DNA of 64,000 nt, taken from contig NZ_SADD01000009.1 in the NCBI RefSeq assembly GCF_004005565.1, positions 62,001-126,000 on the forward strand. Direction: 5' to 3'. The DNA is from Lujinxingia sediminis (lineage in GTDB: Bacteria; Myxococcota_A; Bradymonadia; Bradymonadales; Bradymonadaceae). Shown piece by piece: positions 17,526 to 26,508 of this stretch; the first letter of the stretch is position 1, and the number at the start of each line of letters is the position of its first letter. Made by a program: the position numbers and the translations under genes. The notes under the pieces are model-generated. The model saw only the letters and a list, made by a program, of their open reading frames with translations, searched no databases and had not been told where the DNA came from.

Positions 17526-18953
17526 ATGATGAACCACGCCGGTCATCAGGTGCATTTTCTGGAGCGGTTGGATCGTGTCGATGGCGAGGAGCAGGAACTG
17601 GCATTGAAGCTCTACTACGACTCCGAATTTGTGTGTGCCTATCTCGATGGCATGCACATCCCGGCGGAGTTTGATCGTGTCGCGCTGGCGCTCTCCGATG
17701 AGCCCGATGGCCCCCATGTGGTGGTCACCCGCGGGGGCATCTTTGTGACGTGTCTGGGGGCCGGGATGACGCCGCGGGGGCTCTACGTGCTGGAGCGGGC
17801 ACGAACGGTAGGGCTGCACGGGTATCTGGAGCAGATGCGCGCAGCCTGCGACAAGGTAGTGAACTCCGATCTGGTCCCGATGCGGGTGTTTCGCTCGGCC
17901 CGCAAGGCGGCGCATTGCCTGTCTCGGGAGGCGTTTGAGGAGTTTCGTCTTGTCGCGGCGTTGTGCAGCGAAGAGATGTATCCCTCGCTGACCAAATGCT
18001 CGGGCAGAGTGGCAAGAGGTTTTCAGGGAATCTCCCTGCGCCTGGGCTCGAAGGCTCGCCGCATTCGGAAGATGTCTCCGGTGTTGGAGAAGCGTCTGCG
18101 TGACTATTGGGAAGATCTCTTTTATTTAAGCCATCTTACGGTGGTGCACGCGGCGAATGCCGCCGAGTTGGAGATGGTGTTTAAGGAGACGCGACGAGCT
18201 GAAGAGCTGGTCGAGTTGAATCTCTTTGTGCTCTACGCGGAGATGCTCTTCGGGGTGTCGTTGCGCGCGCTCTGGTGCGCGGCCGCCTACGCAGACGTGC
18301 TCGCCCCTCACCTGATGAAGGCGATGCGTTGGGAGGACACGGGAAAAAAGGGGTATTACACCATGGTGATGGCGCTGATCGCATTGCGTCATCCCGAGTA
18401 CCATCATGCGCTTGTGGCGTTGTTGCGTTCGTGGGAATCCGCCGCCTGCAACGCTGGCGAGAAGATCAGCAGCAATCAAGGGGTCGAGCTGATTCTCAGC
18501 CGGCTTCTTTTGCCGGTATTGGAAGCTCCTGAAGAGGCGCGCGAGGAGCATCTGAGGAGAGCGCGTTGTCAGTACGAGCAAGCCTGGAAGGATGATGAGT
18601 TTAAGGGCCTGGGCTTCGCGCCAGACGATCTCAGCGATGGGCAGGTGATTTCGATCTATCATCTGATGCTCTTCGATCGTCAGGGCGGGCAGACCACGAT
18701 CTACCACCTTGCCCATGCGCTTCCCTTCCTCGCCCAGGCCAGCGCGGCGGATCTCTACCCGCCCGCAATGCTTCTGGGCAACGAGCCTTCCTGGGCGCCG
18801 TTTATCGGGTTGGCCTGGCTGGAGCACCTGGGGGCGCGCCTCTCCACGCGAACTCCGGTGAAGGCGACTCAGACGCCGGGGCGAAACGATCCCTGCCCCT
18901 GTGCCAGCGGGCGCAAATACAAACAATGCTGTGCTCGTGTCGCGCTGACTTAA
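17526..18953 (+). CDS. SEC-C motif protein of unknown function
   Basis: A 475-residue soluble protein. The last ~22 residues contain a SEC-C zinc motif, GRNDPCPCASGRKYKQCC, the same kind found at the C-terminus of SecA and of many unrelated proteins, where it binds zinc. The remaining ~450 residues look helical and contain no domain I recognise. The ATG at 17526 follows GGAGGGCAAT. It stands alone between a minus-strand reductase and a plus-strand esterase. A function should not be guessed from the SEC-C motif. Confidence 0.8.
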   Translation: MMNHAGHQVHFLERLDRVDGEEQELALKLYYDSEFVCAYLDGMHIPAEFDRVALALSDEPDGPHVVVTRGGIFVTCLGAGMTPRGLYVLERARTVGLHGYLEQMRAACDKVVNSDLVPMRVFRSARKAAHCLSREAFEEFRLVAALCSEEMYPSLTKCSGRVARGFQGISLRLGSKARRIRKMSPVLEKRLRDYWEDLFYLSHLTVVHAANAAELEMVFKETRRAEELVELNLFVLYAEMLFGVSLRALWCAAAYADVLAPHLMKAMRWEDTGKKGYYTMVMALIALRHPEYHHALVALLRSWESAACNAGEKISSNQGVELILSRLLLPVLEAPEEAREEHLRRARCQYEQAWKDDEFKGLGFAPDDLSDGQVISIYHLMLFDRQGGQTTIYHLAHALPFLAQASAADLYPPAMLLGNEPSWAPFIGLAWLEHLGARLSTRTPVKATQTPGRNDPCPCASGRKYKQCCARVALT

Positions 18954-19067
18954 GGTGACGCTCAGGGGGAATGGGCTCCGAAAGTGGAAGCGCTCGTGCG
19001 GGTGCGCTATGTCTTCTACGACATCGTTTTGAGGTTGAAGGTCGGTCGACATGAGTGAGGATGCAGA

Positions 19068-19988
19068 GTGAACGTGAGAGCGACGTGGTGGTGGGGGGTC
19101 ATGCTGGCGTGTGTGATCGGGGTTGGATGTGGGACGAAAGACAGCGCCGATCCCCAGGTGATCGAGGAGCAGGGCCCCCCCTACGCTCCAGAATGGGACG
19201 GAAGCGAGCCGCTGGGAGGAGAGCGAGCGGCCACGGTGGTGCTCCCGCAGAGCTATTCGGTGGAGCGCCGCTGGCCGCTGGTGATTGCGCTGCATGGGTT
19301 TTCGGCATCACCGCGATGGATTGATGGGTTTCTGGGGCTGAGCGCGATGGTCGACGATCGCGAGTTCATTGCGGTGCTGCCACCGGGAACGGTCGGGGCA
19401 GGCGACCTTAGCTTCTGGAACGCCACCGACGCCTGTTGCGACTTTGGCGGCAGCGGGGTTGATGATGTGGCCTACCTCAGCGCCCTTATCGATGAGGCCA
19501 CCGAGCGGCTGGCCGTGGACCCGGAGCGGATCTATTTTATGGGACACTCCAACGGTGGATTTATGTCGTACCGGCTGGTCTGTGAGCTCAGTGAGCGCAT
19601 CCGAGCGGTGGCGGTGGTGGCGGGCTCGGTCGATGCTGATCCCCAGGCCTGTCAGCCCACCCATCCCGTCAGCGTGCTGCATGTGCATGGCGATGAGGAT
19701 GAGGTGATTCCCTATGAGGGCGGCGCGCTCAGTGGGGAGCGTTTTCCGGGGGCGGAGGAGGTCGCCGCGCGTTGGGCGGCTCTTCAGGGCTGCGAGGAGG
19801 CTGTGGCCGGTGATTCGATCGATGTGGTGCTGGGCCTGAGCGGCGCGGAAACCGAGGTGCAACGCTGGCAGGGCTGCCAGGCCGGTGCGGCCGTTGAGCT
19901 TTGGTCGATGCGTGGCGGGGAACATAACCCGACGTTGAGCACGGTGGGTAAGCGCGCGATGGTCGACTTTTTGCTCGAGCAGCGCTGA
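19068..19988 (+). CDS. Secreted esterase lipoprotein, PHB-depolymerase/LpqC family
   Basis: A 306-residue alpha/beta hydrolase with a lipoprotein signal (GVMLACVIGVGCGT). The fold is clear: the oxyanion strand VIALHGFSASP, the nucleophile elbow FMGHSNGGF, the acid region HVHGDEDEVIPY and a histidine in MRGGEHNP. The family includes extracellular poly(3-hydroxybutyrate) depolymerases and feruloyl/acetyl-xylan esterases, so the ester cleaved is uncertain. The GTG at 19068 follows GAGG by seven bases and leads straight into the signal peptide. It probably acts on the outside of the cell or in the periplasm as a lipid-anchored enzyme. Confidence 0.87.
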   Translation: MNVRATWWWGVMLACVIGVGCGTKDSADPQVIEEQGPPYAPEWDGSEPLGGERAATVVLPQSYSVERRWPLVIALHGFSASPRWIDGFLGLSAMVDDREFIAVLPPGTVGAGDLSFWNATDACCDFGGSGVDDVAYLSALIDEATERLAVDPERIYFMGHSNGGFMSYRLVCELSERIRAVAVVAGSVDADPQACQPTHPVSVLHVHGDEDEVIPYEGGALSGERFPGAEEVAARWAALQGCEEAVAGDSIDVVLGLSGAETEVQRWQGCQAGAAVELWSMRGGEHNPTLSTVGKRAMVDFLLEQR

Positions 19989-20103
19989 GATAAGGGCAAG
20001 GCGACAGGGGCTGAAGCGCGGATGAGGCCTGAGCACCCGGCGAGCGCGCCGGGACGTTCGAGGGGATATTTGCGCGTCGGGGAGATGATGTGGGAGCCTC
20101 GGC

Positions 20104-20886
20104 ATGGAGTTCGAGAGGGGGGGGCAGGCGATGAGCAAACATCCGTACGACAGGAATATCATGGGCGTGAATGTCGGGAGAGATTCGAAACAGGGTGAAT
20201 CGCAGCTCGACGAGCTTGCAGACAAGATCAGTGATGCGCGTGAGCGCATCGCCCATACCGAGATCTTCAGCGCGGAGGACATCGCCAACAGTGTAAGCCA
20301 CGGGGTGGGTCTGGGGGCTGCGATCGTTGGCTTTGTCGTGCTGATGGTCACCGCCTGGGCAACCGGCGCGTTGCTTCAGATCGTCAGTGCGTTGATCTAC
20401 GGACTCACTCTGGTTGCACTCTTTGCCGCCTCCACGATCTACCACAGCGTGACACAACCACGGGTGCGGCGCGCGCTGCAGGTGCTCGATCATTGCGCGG
20501 TATTTTTTTTGATCGCGGGTACCTATACCCCTTTTGCGCTGGTGACGCTGGAGGGGACGCTGGGCTGGACGATTCTGGCCGTGATCTGGTCGTTGGCCTT
20601 GCTGGGGGTAACGATCAAGCTCTTCTGGTTCGGGCGTTTTGAGGGGTTGAGCCTGGCGCTCTACCTGCTGATGGGCTGGACGATCGTCGTTGCGATCAAG
20701 CCTCTGTGGCTGGGACTGGAGCCGGGCGGAGTGTTTTTGCTCTTCGGCGGGGGACTGTTTTACACCGCGGGGGTGGCGTTTTTTGTGTGGGAGCGGCTCT
20801 TTTTAAACCACGCCATCTGGCACCTCTTTGTGCTGGGGGGGAGTGTGTGCCACTTCCTCGCGATTCTTTTCTATGTGCTCGGATAG
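20104..20886 (+). CDS. Hemolysin III family (PAQR-like) integral membrane protein
   Basis: A 260-residue protein: ~55 soluble residues followed by seven membrane segments. Family motifs: ANSVSHGVG before the first helix, AASTIYHS after the second, LDHCAVFFLIAGTYTPF, and HAIWHLFVLGG in the last loop; the Ser, Asp and His residues are those thought to bind a metal in this superfamily (ceramidase-like PAQR fold). Despite the name, haemolysis has not been shown for most members. Two starts are possible: ATG 20104 and ATG 20131; the second has a G-rich run (GAGAGGGGGGGGCAGGCG) directly upstream and may be the true one. Confidence 0.88.
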   Translation: MEFERGGQAMSKHPYDRNIMGVNVGRDSKQGESQLDELADKISDARERIAHTEIFSAEDIANSVSHGVGLGAAIVGFVVLMVTAWATGALLQIVSALIYGLTLVALFAASTIYHSVTQPRVRRALQVLDHCAVFFLIAGTYTPFALVTLEGTLGWTILAVIWSLALLGVTIKLFWFGRFEGLSLALYLLMGWTIVVAIKPLWLGLEPGGVFLLFGGGLFYTAGVAFFVWERLFLNHAIWHLFVLGGSVCHFLAILFYVLG

Positions 20887-21312
20887 CGGGCTCCAGGCGT
20901 GTGGCGGATGGGACGTTTAAAAAGACTCCTTCACGCCCTTCATAAAACGCAATGAAGAGGGGGCATCGGGTAGTCTGAGCGCAGTCGTGGAGATGGGCCT
21001 TGAGCAGCCTGGCGCGCGGGGAATGCCGGAGGGGGCGAGTTCCGTACCGGTCGGCAAAGTTGACAATATTCATTGATTATGTATACTCAGGCGTCTTGAT
21101 CAGGCCATTGATGATCGGACGACGAGCGGCGCGCTTCGCGCGCTTATTCGCTATGCCAGCGTCGAGAGACGGCGGCGTGAAAAAAGCTCACCTTTCGTTA
21201 GGTCCAGTTCTTCTTGAGCGGAGGAAGATGTTGGGCGCCCGGGGCGGCGCATCCTCTTGGTGAAAGCGGTTGTGTCCGTCGGGCGACGTTGACGTAGAAC
21301 CCTGGAGAGCGT
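20887..21312. other. 426-bp intergenic region with near-consensus promoter
   Basis: This stretch holds no supported gene; an 87-codon open frame at 21000-21263 lacks a ribosome-binding site and family features. It contains a near-consensus promoter at 21060-21087 and, downstream of it, a short hairpin (GCGCGC-TTC-GCGCGC) near 21130-21145. Transcription from the promoter would give a leader of more than 200 bases before the next gene. Confidence 0.5.
21060..21087 (+). promoter_or_regulatory. Near-consensus sigma-70 promoter
   Basis: TTGACA at 21060-21065, a 16-base AT-rich spacer and TATACT at 21082-21087. Eleven of twelve hexamer bases match the sigma-70 consensus, which is conspicuous in this GC-rich DNA. 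The next gene starts 225 bases downstream, so this may drive a long leader or a small RNA. Confidence 0.6.
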
Positions 21313-21753
21313 TTGGACACCTTAGACGTGGTCAAGAAGGCAGAGGAGCGGGGAGGCAGTGAGCGACGTAAGGCGATTGAGCAGGTGCTCATCGGTGCGC
21401 GGCAGCTTGGCTGCGATATGCACGTCGGCGGCGGTCGCGCCGGCGGTATGAACCTGCGCTACGGCGCGATCGGCTATGCCATCCTCGACGTGAATACCAG
21501 AGGGGTGGTCAAGCTCTATGCGTCTCCCCATCCAGGCAAAGATGCTACCGAGGAGCATCGCGAGGCGCTCAACGCCTTTATCGAAGCGCGTGAGGCGTTG
21601 GAGCCGAAATCCTTTCCGGTCAATACCTACGGGCACCTCGAAGACCCCATTGAAGAGATCGGGCCTGGGCCGCTGGTGGCCTTTGTGGAGCGTGCCGTGC
21701 AGCTGATTCGCAAGAGCTATTATGAGCCCTGGCGCGAGCTGCATGAGGCCTGA
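21313..21753 (+). CDS. Small conserved-looking protein of unknown function
   Basis: A 146-residue soluble protein without signal peptide or membrane segment. It starts with helices rich in Lys and Glu, followed by a Gly-rich region (MHVGGGRAGGMNLRYGAIGY) and beta-like text (VVKLYASPHPGKD). The TTG start at 21313 is five bases after GGAG, and an earlier ATG is not available in frame. Base composition and codon bias equal those of its neighbours, so it is likely a real gene. I do not recognise the family. Confidence 0.65.
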   Translation: MDTLDVVKKAEERGGSERRKAIEQVLIGARQLGCDMHVGGGRAGGMNLRYGAIGYAILDVNTRGVVKLYASPHPGKDATEEHREALNAFIEAREALEPKSFPVNTYGHLEDPIEEIGPGPLVAFVERAVQLIRKSYYEPWRELHEA

Positions 21754-22113
21754 GCCTGCGTGCAAAGTTCAGTGAGGCGGGCATCGCGGCCAACGTCGGG
21801 ATGTCTGACTCAGGATGGGGGAGCAACGCTTCAGCCCGGTGCCCCCTGTGAGATTGAATCTCGCAGGGGGCATCGTTGTATCTGCGCGCAGAGAAAGTGC
21901 TGCTCGCGGTATTGCGACGGGAGCTAGCGTTGACGCCGTGTCTGCAACTTCTGCTCACGGCGTAGTACTGAAAAGAGAGCACCTGCTGAAAAAAGTTGAG
22001 GGGAGGACGCAAGATCGTCGCGGAGCGCTCGATAACAAAAGGGCAGGGGCGACGGTGAGCTGTTGAGAGAGGAGTACGGCGCCCGAGGGATGATGGTCTG
22101 ATGAGGGCTGACG
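21754..22113. other. 360-bp intergenic region with two inverted repeats
   Basis: No gene is supported here. Besides the hairpin at 21840-21872 there is a perfect 8-base inverted repeat ACGCCGTG...CACGGCGT at 21933-21963 with a 15-base spacing, which could be an operator or a second hairpin in the leader of the gene at 22114. Confidence 0.45.
21840..21872. terminator. Strong hairpin after the 21313 gene
   Basis: TGCCCCCTG pairs with CAGGGGGCA, and inside it GAGATT pairs with AATCTC around a one-base centre with one T-G pair between the stems. The stem reaches about 14 pairs. There is no T-run on either side, so it would be a pause or processing site or a factor-dependent terminator, not a standard intrinsic terminator. 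Confidence 0.4.
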
Positions 22114-23220
22114 ATGAATATTATGAACGTGTTGAGCAACGCGGCCGACGCGATCAGCGATATTGGCAAGGCCGCCGCATCGGTTGTGGATGTCGTGAGC
22201 GATGTGGGGGGAGACGGGATTGAGGCCCTGGGGGGGCTCTTTGATAGCGACAGCGTGGAGATCGGAGGGAAGGAGGAATCCGGCGGTTTTTTTGATCTGA
22301 TCGGGGATGTTTTTAAGGGGAAGATGAGCATCGGCACCGCTGCGAACAACGCGCTCGACAGCCTGGGCCTGCCAGACTGGGTGGGGGATGTGGCCGGGAC
22401 GGTGGTGTCGTTGGGGACCATGGATATTGCCGGCAGCATTGAGAATGGCCTTAAGGTGGCCGGGCAGATTGCCGAGGCCTGCGGGGGGGAGGAGATCGCT
22501 GGATTCTGCCGTTCGGCGAGCGATGCGGTGGGGATGTTTCATGAGGTGGTGGGGCCGATCGTTGTTAAAGCTCAGCTAGCGGTGGCGACCGGTGGCGCGG
22601 GCAGCGCGGGGTTGCTGGCCGGGGGAGGCGGTGCGGGCGTGCTGGGGAGTCTGGGGAGCCTGGGAGGCGGCGCGGGGATCTTCGCCAACCTCGGTCAACT
22701 TGGCGGGCTGGCCAGTCAGGCCAGCTCGGTGATGGAGTACGGTCGCACGGCGATGGATGTGGTCAACGCGGTGAAGACCGGGGCGGGGCTACTGCAGAAC
22801 ATTCCCCAGGTGGTCGGCCTCTTCGACGGGGCCTTTGATACCCTGGGGGATCTGACCGGTGGTCTGGAAGCGGCCAACGGGGAGGTTCGCGAGGCGCTGA
22901 GCCAGGCGCTCGACCAGGTGATGCGCGAGATGGGCGACGCCCACGGCGACGTGAGATCGCTGGGCACGCAGATCTTTGAGCAGGCTCACGCCATGCTGAT
23001 GGAGCAGGCTCAGAGCTTAAGCAGTGGTCTGACGGATGCGGCCCAGACGCAGCTGCAGCAGGTCACCCACGAGGCCCTGGAGACGATGCGCGGTCTGCTC
23101 GATATGGGCGGGCTCGATCAGGGGGTGCTCGGGGATGTGATGGGCCTGTTGGGGCAGCTTGATGGACTCAACCTCTCGCGCACCGTCTCGGACATGATGG
23201 GCGCGTTTTTGCGGGCGTAA
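22114..23220 (+). CDS. Gly-rich hydrophobic protein without signal peptide, possible secreted substrate
   Basis: A 368-residue protein of unusual composition: Gly, Ala, Val, Leu, Asp and Ser dominate, with hardly any aromatic residues. The first ~60 residues are amphipathic (NAADAISDIGKAAASVVDVV). A hydrophobic glycine-rich block (residues ~150-205, including GSAGLLAGGGGAGVLGS) could enter membranes. The C-terminal third is helical and heptad-like (EVREALSQALDQVMREMGD). No signal peptide is present. This overall layout recalls type III translocators and other chaperone-guided substrates. The next gene, 60 bases downstream on the same strand, encodes an SycD-like TPR protein, which supports that idea; no secretion apparatus is in the window. 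Treat the role as a hypothesis. Confidence 0.65.
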   Translation: MNIMNVLSNAADAISDIGKAAASVVDVVSDVGGDGIEALGGLFDSDSVEIGGKEESGGFFDLIGDVFKGKMSIGTAANNALDSLGLPDWVGDVAGTVVSLGTMDIAGSIENGLKVAGQIAEACGGEEIAGFCRSASDAVGMFHEVVGPIVVKAQLAVATGGAGSAGLLAGGGGAGVLGSLGSLGGGAGIFANLGQLGGLASQASSVMEYGRTAMDVVNAVKTGAGLLQNIPQVVGLFDGAFDTLGDLTGGLEAANGEVREALSQALDQVMREMGDAHGDVRSLGTQIFEQAHAMLMEQAQSLSSGLTDAAQTQLQQVTHEALETMRGLLDMGGLDQGVLGDVMGLLGQLDGLNLSRTVSDMMGAFLRA

Positions 23221-23279
23221 GGCGTTTCAGCGCGATTACCCCTTTACCTTTGCATGTCGATTTCAGAGGAGAACTCAAC

Positions 23280-23768
23280 ATGAGTGAGCAGCAGACGAGC
23301 AAGAGTGATGCGGAGCAGGCCTGGGAGGCCGCTCCTGATCTGGTGGCGGCGCAGACCCAGGAGCTGGCCCGGCGCTTTTATAAAAAGGGTGAGCTCGGGC
23401 GGGCCGAAGAGGTGCTCGGGAAGTTGATCAAGATGCGCCCGGCGATGGCCTGGGCTCACGCTCTGCTGGGGGTTGTGTACCGGCGTCAGGGCAGGCTGCT
23501 CAAGGCATTGGAGTCGTTGCAGCGGGCCGCTGAGATCGACAGCAGCGATCGCAATACACTGGTCAACCTCGGCGAGTGCCTGGTGCTTGCGGGTAAAGTA
23601 CCGGAGGGGGTGGATGTGCTGCGGGCGGTCTTTGAGATGGGCTACGATCCGACCAAATCGCCCGAGGAGCATGATACGCTCACGCGTCGGGCCGGGGCGC
23701 AGCTTGAGGTGATTCAGCGGGCGGCGCGCAAGGTTGAGGCCGACCTCCGGGCGAAGTTGGAGGGTTAA
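23280..23768 (+). CDS. TPR protein resembling SycD/LcrH-type chaperones
   Basis: A 162-residue soluble protein with three tetratricopeptide repeats between residues ~25 and 125 (LARRFYKKGELGRAEEVLGKL, ... VYRRQGRLLKALESLQRA ..., NLGECLVLAGKVPEGVDVLRA) and flanking helices. Size, number of repeats and the pattern 'lYxxGxxxxA...GECLxxxG' resemble class II type III secretion chaperones of hydrophobic translocators. The ATG at 23280 lies nine bases after AGAGGAG. It follows the Gly-rich hydrophobic protein gene and overlaps the end of ccoS on the other strand by four bases. General TPR scaffolds look alike, so chaperone function is inferred mainly from context. Confidence 0.75.
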   Translation: MSEQQTSKSDAEQAWEAAPDLVAAQTQELARRFYKKGELGRAEEVLGKLIKMRPAMAWAHALLGVVYRRQGRLLKALESLQRAAEIDSSDRNTLVNLGECLVLAGKVPEGVDVLRAVFEMGYDPTKSPEEHDTLTRRAGAQLEVIQRAARKVEADLRAKLEG

Positions 23769-23923
23769 CGCCGGGGCGGTTCGGGCTCGTCGTCGAGTAG
23801 CGGTCGGAGCGCGGGGGTGTCGAGGTCATCAAGCTGGCCTCGACGCACCGCCCAGACAAAGGCTGCCACGGAGCTCAGCGTAAGTAAGAGCGCCATGGGA
23901 ATGAGCAGGTAGAGGATGTTCAT
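23765..23923 (-). CDS. ccoS: cbb3 oxidase assembly protein CcoS
   Basis: A 52-residue protein consisting of one N-terminal membrane helix (MNILYLLIPMALLLTLSSVA), the short basic turn WAVRRGQ and an acidic tail with LDDLDTPALRPLLDDE. Helix, 'W..+.GQ..DL..P..R.L.D' pattern and length all fit CcoS, needed to place copper and haem cofactors in cbb3 oxidase. Its ATG overlaps the ccoI stop as ATGA, the usual order in cco clusters. It is the last gene of the operon and converges with the TPR gene. Confidence 0.9.
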   Translation of the reverse strand: MNILYLLIPMALLLTLSSVAAFVWAVRRGQLDDLDTPALRPLLDDEPEPPRR

Positions 23924-26508
23924 GCGGCGGACTCCCGGGCATGAGAAGAGGGGGCGCGTGGTGATGGCGAGGCATGTGATGCTCCGCCCGACGCTGTGGT
24001 TTCGCTTTTGGGGGGGCGCGGCTCAAAGGAGCGCTGTGAGAGCGAAGACGCGACGACCGCCAGCGAGCTGATCGGCATGAGCAGCGCGGCCACAAGGGGA
24101 GAGACCAGCCCGAGGGCGGCCAGACTCACACCGAAGACGTTGTAGATGGCCGAGCCCAGAAGGTTGCGGCGCACCGTGCGCATGATGGTTTTTGAGCCGT
24201 CGAGGAGATCTTCGACAGGGGTGAGTCCCTGGCGCATCAGGAAGATATCCGCGGCCTGGAGGCTGGCTTCGGAGCCTCCATAGACGGCCACACCGACGTG
24301 GGCGGCCTGGAGGGCGGCGGCGTCGTTGACGCCGTCGCCGATCATGGCGACGGTGGCATCGGGGTGAACGTCTCGAAGGGTTTTGATGAACGCGACTTTA
24401 TCTTCGGGGCTTGCGCCTCCGCGGATATGCGAGGGTTCAATTCCGAGGTCTTCGCCGACACGGGCCACAAGCTCCGGGTGATCGCCGGAGACCAGATGCA
24501 CGCGCACGCCACGTTGACCCAGGCGGCTGACCAGTTCGCCTGCGCCCGGGCGCAGGCGGTCGCCCAGCCCCAGGAGCAGACGCGGCTCCTCGTCGACCAT
24601 GACCACCAGGGGGGTAAGTCCCCGGGCGGCCAGCTCGTCGGCGCGCACGCACCAGGGGTGCTCCTCGGGAAGTTGCCAGTCGGGGCGGCCCACGGCCACG
24701 CGCTGCGTGCCGACCCGGCCTGTGATACCGCGCCCGGTATGCTCTTCGACCTCCGAGGTCGGCAAGGGAGCAAAGCCTGCCTGTGGAGGCACCGCCGCCA
24801 CAAGCGCACGGGCCAGCGGGTGGCTGGAGTGCGATTCCAGCGCGCTGGCCAGGCTCAATGCCTCTTCGTCGCCCTCCATCGCGGCGATGGTGGGCTGGCC
24901 GACGGTGAGGGTGCCGGTCTTGTCGAAGATCAGGTCGGTGAGGTGGTCGAGGGCCTCAATGACGTCGTCGTTTTTAATGTGCACGCCGCGGCGCGCGGCG
25001 CGACCGGCCCCCACGCTCATGGCCAGCGGCGTGGCCATGCCCAGCGCGCAGGGGCAGGAGATGACCAGGAGCGCCACGGCGTTGGGGATGGCGCGGGAGG
25101 GTTCAATCAACGCCCAGATGATCGAGGTGACCAGGGCGGCACCGAGCACCGCGAGCACGAAGATGCCACCCAGACGGTCGGCGAGTTGGACGATGGGCGC
25201 GCGCTGGCTTTTGTGATCTTCGATCCAGCGCAGAAGTTTGCCCACGCGGGTCTCTTCGGCGGTGGCGCGCACCTCGACGTGGAGGAGGGCGCCGAGGTTG
25301 GTGACCCCGGCCTCAATCACCTGCCCCGGGGCGATCTTCTCCGGCCGCGACTCGCCGGTGAGCAGCGCGCGCAGAACTTCGCTGCGGCCAAGCATCACGA
25401 TGCCGTCGGCGGCCACCACATCGCCGGTGCGCACTTCGATGAGGTCGCCCGGACGCAGGGAGGTTGCGAGGATGGCTTCGGCGCGCTCTCGGAGCTGGGA
25501 GGTGGGCTCGTCGGCGCGACGCAAGAGGCGCGCGCTGCGCGGGAGCAGCGAGTAGAGGCGCTCGGCGGCATCGGCGGCGCGCGCGTTACCCCGGAGTTGC
25601 AGGTAGCGCGCGCTGAGCAGGGCGGCGATGAGCACGGTGAGCGAGTCAAACCACACATCGCCCTGGCCCCAGACGGTGTTGTACATCGAGTGGACCCAGC
25701 CTACGCCAATCCCCAGGGCGATGGGCACGTCGATGGAGAGGTGGGTTAGTCCCGCGCTCAACTTCTGCGAAAACGCGGTACGCAAGGAGGCCCAGGCGCG
25801 CCGAAAGAAGATCGAGCCGCCCACCACCAGCGCGACCATGCTCAGGCCTAAGCTGAGCCAGCGCATCGTGGTGTGCAGCCCGGCGTCGGCGAGCGCGCTC
25901 AAGCCCGCGTACTCGGCGATGGCGAAGATCATGGTGTTCATCGCCACCGCCCAGCTGATGCCCACGCGGGTGAGCAGGCGGCCCAGTCCCTCGTTGCGGA
26001 CCTGGCGCTGATCGGCGCGTAGCGGGTGGGCGCGGTAGCCAAAACGCGCCAGCGCCTGACCGATCTCCGAGAGACGAACTTTCGCCGGATCCCAGCGCAG
26101 CGAGAGCAGTCCGCGCGTCAAATCCAGGCGCGCGTTGAGCACGCCCTCCATCAGCTCGGGAAGGCGCTCAATCAGCCAGACGCAGCCGGCACAATGCACC
26201 CCTTCGAGGTGCAGCCGGGCGCTGAGACTTCCGTCATCGTGCGTTTTGGCGTGCTCGTTTAAGAAAGCTTCGGAGTCGAGCAGCGGTGCAAGCTCGGCGG
26301 CCACCTCGGGGGCCTGGGCTGGCTGCGGGTCGCTGCTCCAGGTGTTGCGAAGCTGGTAGAAGCTGTCGAGCCCGGACTCGTGCAAGGCCAGGTAGACGGA
26401 GTGGCAGCCCACGCAACAAAAGCTCGGGGCGTCTTCGGGCGCATCGGCCGGGGGCGGCGGTGCCGGCAGCCCGCAGTGCGCGCAGGGGACCGACGAAGGT
26501 TGGGTCAT
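23920..26508 (-). CDS. ccoI: Copper-transporting P-type ATPase of cbb3 maturation (CcoI/FixI)
   Basis: An 862-residue P1B ATPase that supplies copper for cytochrome cbb3. Order of features: an N-terminal cysteine region CAHCGLP...FCCVGCHSVY typical of FixI-type pumps; a heavy-metal domain with GVHCAGCVWLIE (~105-117); eight membrane segments; the translocation motif SCPCALGMATPL; the phosphorylation site DKTGTLT; the HP motif SSHPLARAL; and the hinge GDGVNDAAALQAAHVGVA. The gene overlaps ccoH upstream and ccoS downstream by four bases each, consistent with translational coupling. Confidence 0.95.
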   Translation of the reverse strand: MTQPSSVPCAHCGLPAPPPPADAPEDAPSFCCVGCHSVYLALHESGLDSFYQLRNTWSSDPQPAQAPEVAAELAPLLDSEAFLNEHAKTHDDGSLSARLHLEGVHCAGCVWLIERLPELMEGVLNARLDLTRGLLSLRWDPAKVRLSEIGQALARFGYRAHPLRADQRQVRNEGLGRLLTRVGISWAVAMNTMIFAIAEYAGLSALADAGLHTTMRWLSLGLSMVALVVGGSIFFRRAWASLRTAFSQKLSAGLTHLSIDVPIALGIGVGWVHSMYNTVWGQGDVWFDSLTVLIAALLSARYLQLRGNARAADAAERLYSLLPRSARLLRRADEPTSQLRERAEAILATSLRPGDLIEVRTGDVVAADGIVMLGRSEVLRALLTGESRPEKIAPGQVIEAGVTNLGALLHVEVRATAEETRVGKLLRWIEDHKSQRAPIVQLADRLGGIFVLAVLGAALVTSIIWALIEPSRAIPNAVALLVISCPCALGMATPLAMSVGAGRAARRGVHIKNDDVIEALDHLTDLIFDKTGTLTVGQPTIAAMEGDEEALSLASALESHSSHPLARALVAAVPPQAGFAPLPTSEVEEHTGRGITGRVGTQRVAVGRPDWQLPEEHPWCVRADELAARGLTPLVVMVDEEPRLLLGLGDRLRPGAGELVSRLGQRGVRVHLVSGDHPELVARVGEDLGIEPSHIRGGASPEDKVAFIKTLRDVHPDATVAMIGDGVNDAAALQAAHVGVAVYGGSEASLQAADIFLMRQGLTPVEDLLDGSKTIMRTVRRNLLGSAIYNVFGVSLAALGLVSPLVAALLMPISSLAVVASSLSQRSFEPRPPKSETTASGGASHASPSPRAPSSHARESAA

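Noticed and set aside
21000-21263. Possible 87-residue gene across the strong promoter
   Set aside because: Its frame runs through the promoter boxes at 21060-21087, the text is Arg-rich without pattern, and no ribosome-binding site precedes it.
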